Source: JANOYC01 sp031428675 (GTDB lineage Bacteria > Actinomycetota > Actinomycetes > Actinomycetales > Microbacteriaceae). Taken from it: a stretch of 17,593 nt of DNA. Shown one piece after another: positions 7,635-13,718 of this stretch (its first letter is position 1; each line of letters opens with the position of its first letter). The position numbers and the translations under genes are program-made. The stretch covers positions 1 through 17,593 of the forward strand of contig JANOYC010000059.1 of the NCBI GenBank assembly GCA_031428675.1, in the 5' to 3' direction. The notes beneath the pieces are model-generated. The model was given only the letters and a program-made list of their open reading frames with translations, was not told the origin of the DNA and searched no databases.

Positions 7635-7967
7635 CGGCGGCAGACCGGCTGTAGCGGTACCGGTCACGCCAACGACACCCGCGAGCACGCGCACCCGCAC
7701 CGTCGCTGTCAAGCCGGTAACCACGCACCTTTCTACGGTGGCACCCATCGCCGCTGCCACCGATGTCGCGCGCTCGCAGGGCACGCCGGAAATGACTCCG
7801 AGTGCCGTGTCGGCCGCGGCGAGGGCCGCGGCATCGGCTGTTCCGTCGGCGCGCACGGCGACGGGCAGGAGAGCGCACAGCGGGAGGGCGATGGCAGTAA
7901 GCGCGACCACCGATCCGACGACGGCGACCACGAGCACAGAGCCCGCCCCTCGTTCGCTGCCCTGCAT
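7614..7967 (-). CDS. Rv3654c-like / TadE-like secretion-neighbourhood protein, 117 aa
   Basis: The protein begins MQGSERGAGSVLVVAVVGSV and has one N-terminal membrane helix (about 10-34). A short Ala/Val-rich extracytoplasmic part follows, with two cysteines after the helix region (CERA and RCVV). This matches the small protein found last in actinobacterial tad clusters, often described as helicase/secretion-neighbourhood TadE-like (M. tuberculosis Rv3654c type). The N-terminal RGAGSVL resembles a prepilin-like site but lacks the Glu that sits at +5 in pilins. ATG at 7967 overlaps the stop of the preceding TadE-like gene by one base (TAATG), so coupling is likely. Its function in the pilus or secretion machine is not known. 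Confidence 0.8.
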   Translation of the reverse strand: MQGSERGAGSVLVVAVVGSVVALTAIALPLCALLPVAVRADGTADAAALAAADTALGVISGVPCERATSVAAAMGATVERCVVTGLTATVRVRVLAGVVGVTGTATAGLPPLSRNVE

Positions 7968-8308
7968 TATCGACCGTTCGCGAGCGCACACGCCGAGGCT
8001 CGAAGCACGATCGCCGGCAGCGGAGCGAACGGTTGCGCGATGTCCACGCACACGAGACTCCCCTGCTGCCGCGCGCGCACCGCTGCTGTGGCTACGGTCG
8101 CCGCAATCACCTCATCAGCCGCGGGCGCGTCGCCGCGGCCGAGTGCTCGAGACACGGAGGATGCCGCAGCGTGAAGTTGCACCTGCACCGCTGCCGCCTG
8201 GATTCCGCCGACGCACGCGGCAAGCACAAGTGCGACCGCGGGAAGCGCGATAGCGAATTCCGCGCTGACCGCGCCCGCTTGCGCGTCAGCCCGCGACGCT
8301 GAGCGCAC
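7967..8308 (-). CDS. TadE-like pseudopilin, 113 aa
   Basis: From GTG at 8308 the protein starts MRSASRADAQAG, then AVSAEFAIALPAVALVLAAC. The G|AVSAEF arrangement (Gly12 then Glu at +5 and Phe at +6) is a type IV prepilin-peptidase site of TadE pseudopilins, and the following hydrophobic stretch is the pilin-type helix. The rest is a small Ala-rich domain with two cysteines (LVCVD and SACAL). The start overlaps the DUF4244 stop by 23 bp. No ATG or TTG and no good ribosome binding site is available, so the start is my best choice rather than certain; coupling to the upstream gene would explain it. M. tuberculosis Rv3655c is the expected counterpart. Confidence 0.8.
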   Translation of the reverse strand: MRSASRADAQAGAVSAEFAIALPAVALVLAACVGGIQAAAVQVQLHAAASSVSRALGRGDAPAADEVIAATVATAAVRARQQGSLVCVDIAQPFAPLPAIVLRASACALANGR

Positions 8309-8456
8309 CGCGGATGAGATCGGTGAGGATGGCCCGCACCTCGTCGCTGCGCAAGACGGCCACGAGGAGCCCCGCGAAGCCGACGGCGGCAAGGGTGGCA
8401 ATCGCGTATTCGGCCGTCGCCGCGCCGGCTTCGTCTTTGAGAATCTTCTCGGTCAT
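8286..8456 (-). CDS. DUF4244 protein, Flp-type pilin candidate, 56 aa
   Basis: ATG at 8456 follows AAGGG at five bases and opens MTEKILKDEAG, then AATAEYAIATLAAVGFAG. Gly11 followed by Glu at +5 and Tyr at +6 is exactly the Flp prepilin cleavage motif (G|xxxxEY), leading into a hydrophobic helix of about 20 residues. Cleavage would release a mature subunit of 45 residues ending LIRGALSVAG. This is the DUF4244 family that sits in the tad clusters of Actinobacteria (Rv3656c type). By position and motif it is the likely major pilin, though that is inference. A longer frame upstream (to 8552) lacks a good start and adds cysteine- and histidine-containing sequence unlike a pilin leader. Confidence 0.88.
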   Translation of the reverse strand: MTEKILKDEAGAATAEYAIATLAAVGFAGLLVAVLRSDEVRAILTDLIRGALSVAG

Positions 8457-8548
8457 CAGGGCCCTTCGATTGTGCGAGTGGCACGCCCAGCAATCTTCGC
8501 CCCACGAAATCAGCGCCGCCGCATATCGACTCCGACCGTGCGTTTCGA

Positions 8549-9466
8549 TCAATCAAGCACGCCTGTGGACGAGACGATCGCGAGCACGATGGGAACAACG
8601 CACAGCACGACGAACGCGGGCAGTACGCACACTCCCATCGGAATCAGCAATGAGACCGTCAGTCGGGCCGCGACGGCGCGCGCTTGCGCGGTCGCCTTGG
8701 AGCGAAGTTCCGTCGCGGCGCTGCGCAACAGTTCAGCCGCCGGCACCCCCGCGCGCCGCGACAACGCGAGCACGTCGTCGACCACCGCGTGATCGGGCGT
8801 TCCCAATCCACACTCGGTGAGCGCCGCTTCGACGACAGCCCGAGCACGGCTGTGGGATGCTCCCCCGACGACGGCGATAGCCATGAGGTCGACCTGCAAT
8901 CCCGGCATGATTGGCGGTGGTTGCGCATGGGCCTCGAGCCGACGGGTCCACACGCGCGCGCCGAGCAAGAGCCCCGTGCCAGCAGCGAGAACCAGCCAGC
9001 CGGTTGGCGTGAGGAGCAGCACCCCGACGGTGTCGAAGCCCAAAACGGCCGAGCCGATCACTCCCACCACAGGGAGACCAAGCATCAATTGAGCCGTGGC
9101 TCTTGGCGATGCCAACGCCACCTCGATATCCCGCCGAACCTGGCAGATACTCGCGATCGATTCGGCCTGATACCGAAGCGCCGCCGCGAGCGGTGCACCG
9201 ACTCGGCTGGCCGTGATCACACACGCGGCGATCGACGACCACACCCACCGGTCGGTGTCGCCCGCGTGATCTGCCGCCGCTGCGAGAATCGCGGCGCCGG
9301 GCGCTTTACCCCGAGAATCGTGACGCGCAATCGTTTGAGCGATGGCCGAGGACGGAACGTGCCGCCAAACGCCGCGGAGCGGCAGCCCGGCTTCGAGGAG
9401 CACCGCTACCTGACGCACCGTCGCTGACAATTCCGCCCAGGCTTCCGGATCGGGCCCCTTGCTCAC
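8549..9466 (-). CDS. Tad-type T2SSF-domain inner-membrane protein (TadB/TadC-like), single gene
   Basis: About 305 aa. The N-terminal half (WAELSATVRQVAVLLEAGLP onward) and the C-terminal half (DLMAIAVVGGASHSRARAVV onward, with LSRRAGVPAAELLRSAA) each resemble a type II secretion F (T2SSF) helical unit. A membrane hairpin lies between them (VVGVIGSAVLGF, then LVLAAGTGLLLGARVW), and a last hydrophobic segment LLIPMGVCVLPAFVVL is near the end. Such proteins form the membrane platform on which the TadA ATPase works. Tad loci usually have two of these genes; here I see one, as if the two had been reduced or fused. GTG at 9466 has a weak GAGAG site and lies 16 bp past the tadA stop; a TTG at 9502, overlapping tadA, is the alternative start. 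Confidence 0.82.
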   Translation of the reverse strand: MSKGPDPEAWAELSATVRQVAVLLEAGLPLRGVWRHVPSSAIAQTIARHDSRGKAPGAAILAAAADHAGDTDRWVWSSIAACVITASRVGAPLAAALRYQAESIASICQVRRDIEVALASPRATAQLMLGLPVVGVIGSAVLGFDTVGVLLLTPTGWLVLAAGTGLLLGARVWTRRLEAHAQPPPIMPGLQVDLMAIAVVGGASHSRARAVVEAALTECGLGTPDHAVVDDVLALSRRAGVPAAELLRSAATELRSKATAQARAVAARLTVSLLIPMGVCVLPAFVVLCVVPIVLAIVSSTGVLD

Positions 9467-9482
9467 CGAATTCGCTCTCGTT

Positions 9483-10571
9483 CTATCGATTGGGGCTGTC
9501 AATCACGAGTCGTCCACGAGCGCCCAGCCGTAATCGCGCCACGGCGACTAGTTCACGCCCGGCCGGGGTGCGCGCCACGTGCAACACTGAGTCGATGGCG
9601 CTGACCGCTTGGCGGGCTAGAGCCGACGGGCTCATCTCAGCCAAGGCGGCGAGAGCCTCCAAGCGAGCAGGAACGTCGGCAATGGAGTTCGCGTGCAACG
9701 TTCCGCCCCCGCCGTCGTGACCGGTGTTGAGCGCAGAGAGCAGTTCTCGAATCTCGCCACCTCGACACTCGCCCACCACAAGGCGGTCGGGTCGCATTCG
9801 CAGCGCTTCACGCACGAGGCGGTCGAGCCCGATGGCTCCTCGCCCCTCGTGGTTGGGTTGACGCGCTTCAAGCGCGATGACATGTGGATGCGCGACTCGA
9901 AGCTCCGCAACGTCTTCGACGGCGACAATGCGCTCAGCAGGCGACGCCGCCGCGAGAATGGCCGCGAGCAACGTTGTCTTGCCGGAGCCGCTTGCACCGC
10001 TGATCAGCACGTTTGCGCGGCTTCGCACTAGTTCATTCACGATGGCTATCGGCACGGAGCGGAAGAAGCCGGAATCGTGAAGCTGGGCGAGCGTCGGATA
10101 TTCGTGCCGTTGTACGCGGATTGAGAGCGCGGTACCCAGAATCGACACGGGATGAAGCACAGCGTGCACACGAATCCCGTCGGCAAGTCGCGCGTCGACG
10201 CACGGAGTCGACTCATCGAGGTGCCGCCCCGCGGACGAGATCACCACTTCGGCGAGGTCTCGTGTGTCTGACTCCGACAACACGAGATGCTCGACACGAG
10301 CGGCCCCCGCGCCCCGATCCACCCACACGCCGGCACCTCCCGTGACGAGGACATCAGTGACGTCGGGGTCTGCCACAAACTCCGCCAACGGCCCTAACGC
10401 ATCCCGTGTTCGGTGATCGAGCCCCGACCGTACCCCTGGAGATTCATCTGTACCCCGAATTGCCGTCGCCATTCGCGGATTTCGCGCCACGAATGGCGGA
10501 TTTCCGCCACTGCGCGGTGATGCACCGTGACCCGAAAAGCTTCGGGTTTCTTCCGGTCGCCGATCTAGCAT
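9483..10571 (-). CDS. tadA: TadA/CpaF-family secretion ATPase, 362 aa
   Basis: The product is a type II/IV secretion ATPase of the TadA/CpaF group that powers pilus assembly at the cytoplasmic face of the membrane. Seen motifs are Walker A GASGSGKTT (192-200), Asp box IVAVEDVAEL (215-224), Walker B RLVVGECRGGE (263-273), and His box TGHDGGGGTLHANS (283-296). The N-terminal domain LGPLAEFVADPDVTDVLVTGG (59-79) is typical. Residues 1-40 look unconserved, so the start is uncertain: ATG at 10571 has no ribosome binding site but lies 7 bp behind a TAGCAT -10-like box, fitting a leaderless mRNA; ATG at 10472 is the alternative. It is first in the tad operon. No CpaE/Ssd-like gene lies upstream. Confidence 0.92.
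   Translation of the reverse strand: MLDRRPEETRSFSGHGASPRSGGNPPFVARNPRMATAIRGTDESPGVRSGLDHRTRDALGPLAEFVADPDVTDVLVTGGAGVWVDRGAGAARVEHLVLSESDTRDLAEVVISSAGRHLDESTPCVDARLADGIRVHAVLHPVSILGTALSIRVQRHEYPTLAQLHDSGFFRSVPIAIVNELVRSRANVLISGASGSGKTTLLAAILAAASPAERIVAVEDVAELRVAHPHVIALEARQPNHEGRGAIGLDRLVREALRMRPDRLVVGECRGGEIRELLSALNTGHDGGGGTLHANSIADVPARLEALAALAEMSPSALARQAVSAIDSVLHVARTPAGRELVAVARLRLGARGRLVIDSPNR
10495..10508. repeat. Short palindrome GGCGGA-TT-TCCGCC near tadA start
   Basis: GGCGGA (10495-10500) and TCCGCC (10503-10508) form a perfect inverted repeat with a two-base centre. It lies between the two candidate tadA start codons. A similar but imperfect GCGGATTTCGC follows at 10475-10485. It could be an operator if the downstream start is right, or just coding sequence if the upstream one is. 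Confidence 0.3.
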
Positions 10572-10713
10572 GTCGAAATGCTAGGAACCGCGCCCGTCAG
10601 CCTGCGCACGTCCGACATATTCGCTTTACTTCCGCGAAATACCAGGGGCTGGGGAGGAGCCATCACCCAGATACCGGCGCTGCCGCAGATAGCGCCGCCC
10701 GAAAAACAGCAGA

Positions 10714-10755
10714 GAAAAAGAGGGGCGGCGCCTGTTGGGGGGAACAGGCGCCGCC
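10714..10755 (-). terminator. Intrinsic terminator formed by the second 6C hairpin
   Basis: The perfect 13-bp stem at 10724-10755 is followed on minus by CCTCTTTTTCTC (T-run at 10715-10719). It ends the 6C RNA and would separate it from the tad operon downstream, so tadA needs its own promoter within 10572-10713. Confidence 0.8.
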
Positions 10756-10812
10756 ACAGCAGCGCCGGATTGGGGGGAATCGGTGGCACTGCTAATCAAA
10801 ATTAGATTTGAT
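10714..10812 (-). ncRNA. 6C RNA (actinobacterial small RNA with two C6-loop hairpins)
   Basis: On minus, two hairpins stand side by side, each with a loop of exactly six cytosines. Hairpin 1 (10758-10793) has outer stem AGCAG/CTGCT, inner stem GATT/AATC, and loop CCCCCC (10772-10777). Hairpin 2 (10724-10755) has a perfect 13-bp stem GGCGGCGCCTGTT/AACAGGCGCCGCC with loop CCCCCC (10737-10742). TCTTTTTC follows hairpin 2 and would end transcription near 10714. This is the consensus of the 6C RNA class known from Actinobacteria. In M. tuberculosis the same RNA (B11) sits beside the tad-like genes at Rv3660c, a matching location. A TACACT -10-like box (10819-10824) puts the 5' end near 10812, giving about 99 nt. 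The exact 5' end is inferred. Confidence 0.88.
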
Positions 10813-10818
10813 TGTTCA

Positions 10819-10847
10819 AGTGTACCCCAGCCGAGGGGGTCCAGACA
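10819..10847 (-). promoter_or_regulatory. Putative 6C RNA promoter with embedded C/G dyad
   Basis: TACACT (10819-10824) is a fair -10 box that would start the RNA near 10812. The -35 position (10842-10847) reads TGTCTG, a poor match. The spacer holds ACCCC (10824-10828) and GGGGT (10836-10840) on the plus strand, an inverted pair seven bases apart, which may be a regulator site. Confidence 0.45.
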
Positions 10848-10860
10848 CGAAGTTCTCGGC

Positions 10861-11079
10861 GTGGCGCAAACTATTTTCTTGCACCACTAACCCTCATTAC
10901 CACGCGTGATCGTGGTGACTCAAGTAACGATTATGCCACGATATGGCCGAAGGAACGACCCCGGATGCACTCCTCGGGAGCTCCCCGGCCCAGAGTCGAG
11001 ACATACCCGCGGAATAAGATGAACACACTCGCGCCACCGCGTGGCGACGAGCACAGCTCACGAACGACAGAGGATAAAG
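10861..11079. promoter_or_regulatory. acs upstream region with two inverted repeats
   Basis: This non-coding stretch precedes acs. GTGGCGCAA (10861-10869) and TTGCACCAC (10879-10887) form an inverted repeat with one mismatch and a 9-bp AT-rich centre. ACCACG (10899-10904) and CGTGGT (10911-10916) form a perfect one with a 6-bp centre. Both could bind dimeric regulators. A TAAGAT at 11015-11020 is a possible -10 box for acs, but no fitting -35 box is visible. AGAGG at 11069-11073 is the acs ribosome binding site. I see no coding frame with support here. Confidence 0.4.
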
Positions 11080-13047
<1,968 letters not shown>

Positions 13048-13048
13048 T

Positions 13049-13507
13049 TCACGCGAATTCGAGAATGAGCTCCACCTCGACCGGCGAATCGAGGGGCAGT
13101 ACCGCTACACCCACGGCACTGCGCGCATGGGCGCCGTCGTCGCCGAACACCTGGCCGAGAAATTCCGATGCGCCGTTAACGACGCCCGGCTGACCCGTGA
13201 ACGATGGGTCGGATGCGACGAATCCCACGACCTTGACGACCCGCGTCACCCGGTCGAGCGATCCGATCGCGGTCTCTGCTGCCGCGAGCGCGTTGAGCGC
13301 GCACTGACGGGCCAGTGCCTTCGCCTCTTCAGCGGTGACGTCGGTGCCGACCTTGCCGGTGCGGGCCAGCACACCATCGACGAACGGCAATTGACCGGCA
13401 GTGAAAACAAGATTTCCGCTGGCAACGGCGGGAATGTAGGTGGCGACAGGCTTCACGACCGGGGGCAGCACAAGGCCCATGGCTTGCAGACGGTCGGCGA
13501 CACCCAT
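13049..13507 (-). CDS. RidA family protein (YjgF/YER057c/UK114), 152 aa
   Basis: The protein has the RidA fold pattern: NLVFTAGQLPFVDG (32-45), LNALAAAETAIGSLDRVTRVVKVVGFVAS (71-99), and the C-terminal HARSAVGVAVLPLDSPVEVELILEFA, where Arg129 fits the carboxylate-binding arginine of active RidA enzymes. RidA proteins are trimers that hydrolyse reactive enamine or imine intermediates. With about 25 extra N-terminal residues it belongs to a longer subgroup, whose substrate is less clear, so I give no symbol. The ATG (13505-13507) overlaps the stop of the DUF4177 gene as TAATG, so both are made from one message. The stop lies one base from the acs stop on the opposite strand. Confidence 0.92.
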   Translation of the reverse strand: MGVADRLQAMGLVLPPVVKPVATYIPAVASGNLVFTAGQLPFVDGVLARTGKVGTDVTAEEAKALARQCALNALAAAETAIGSLDRVTRVVKVVGFVASDPSFTGQPGVVNGASEFLGQVFGDDGAHARSAVGVAVLPLDSPVEVELILEFA

Positions 13508-13665
13508 TAGGAGTCAGCCTTCTGGCGCTTGAGGTAGGCAACCAACCCACCTTCGGGACCGGTCACGACCTGCACGAGTTCCCAGCCCTGTTCCCCCCAG
13601 TTGTTGAGGATCGCGGCCGTGTTGTGCACGATCAGTGGCGTCGTGAGGTACTCCCAGGAAGGCAT
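13507..13665 (-). CDS. DUF4177 family protein, 52 aa
   Basis: ATG at 13665 opens MPSWEYLTTPLIVHNTAAI and continues through LNNWGEQGWELVQVV to a TAA at 13507-13509. W-E-Y-L-T-T-P-L at the start and the LN.WG..GWELV segment are the mark of DUF4177 proteins. A GGAA lies about eight bases before the start. The stop overlaps the RidA-like start. The same pair (Rv3678A and Rv3678c) is present in M. tuberculosis, so the association is old, but the function of DUF4177 is unknown. The protein has no signal peptide or membrane segment. It is divergent from the penicillin-binding protein gene across 53 bp. Confidence 0.9.
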   Translation of the reverse strand: MPSWEYLTTPLIVHNTAAILNNWGEQGWELVQVVTGPEGGLVAYLKRQKADS

Positions 13666-13690
13666 CTGTCAGTTTCCGTTCAGTGTGTGA

Positions 13691-13711
13691 GAAGAAATCT
13701 TCCCGTAATCT
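13691..13711 (+). promoter_or_regulatory. ponA2-type gene promoter (-10 box) with adjoining palindrome
   Basis: TAATCT (13706-13711) lies 7 bp before the ATG at 13719, which would place the transcription start on or beside the A of the start codon, giving a leaderless mRNA. The palindrome GAAGA-AA-TCTTC (13691-13702) sits just upstream of the -10 box. No good -35 box is visible. Confidence 0.5.
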
Positions 13712-13718
13712 AAATCAT

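Noticed and set aside
6361..8253. Long plus-strand reading frame of 630 codons
   Set aside because: It lies opposite topA and the tad genes, has arginine- and valine-rich sequence with no family features, and crosses several well-supported genes; it is a high-G+C antisense shadow.
8457..8548. Possible separate promoter for the DUF4244 pilin gene in the 92-bp gap after the T2SSF gene
   Set aside because: TTGATC and GATATG are present on minus but the spacing and match are poor; not enough to claim.
10565..10805. Small frames on both strands over the 6C RNA and tadA leader
   Set aside because: They read through the C6/G6 loops and perfect hairpin, which are better explained by RNA structure; no good start signals.
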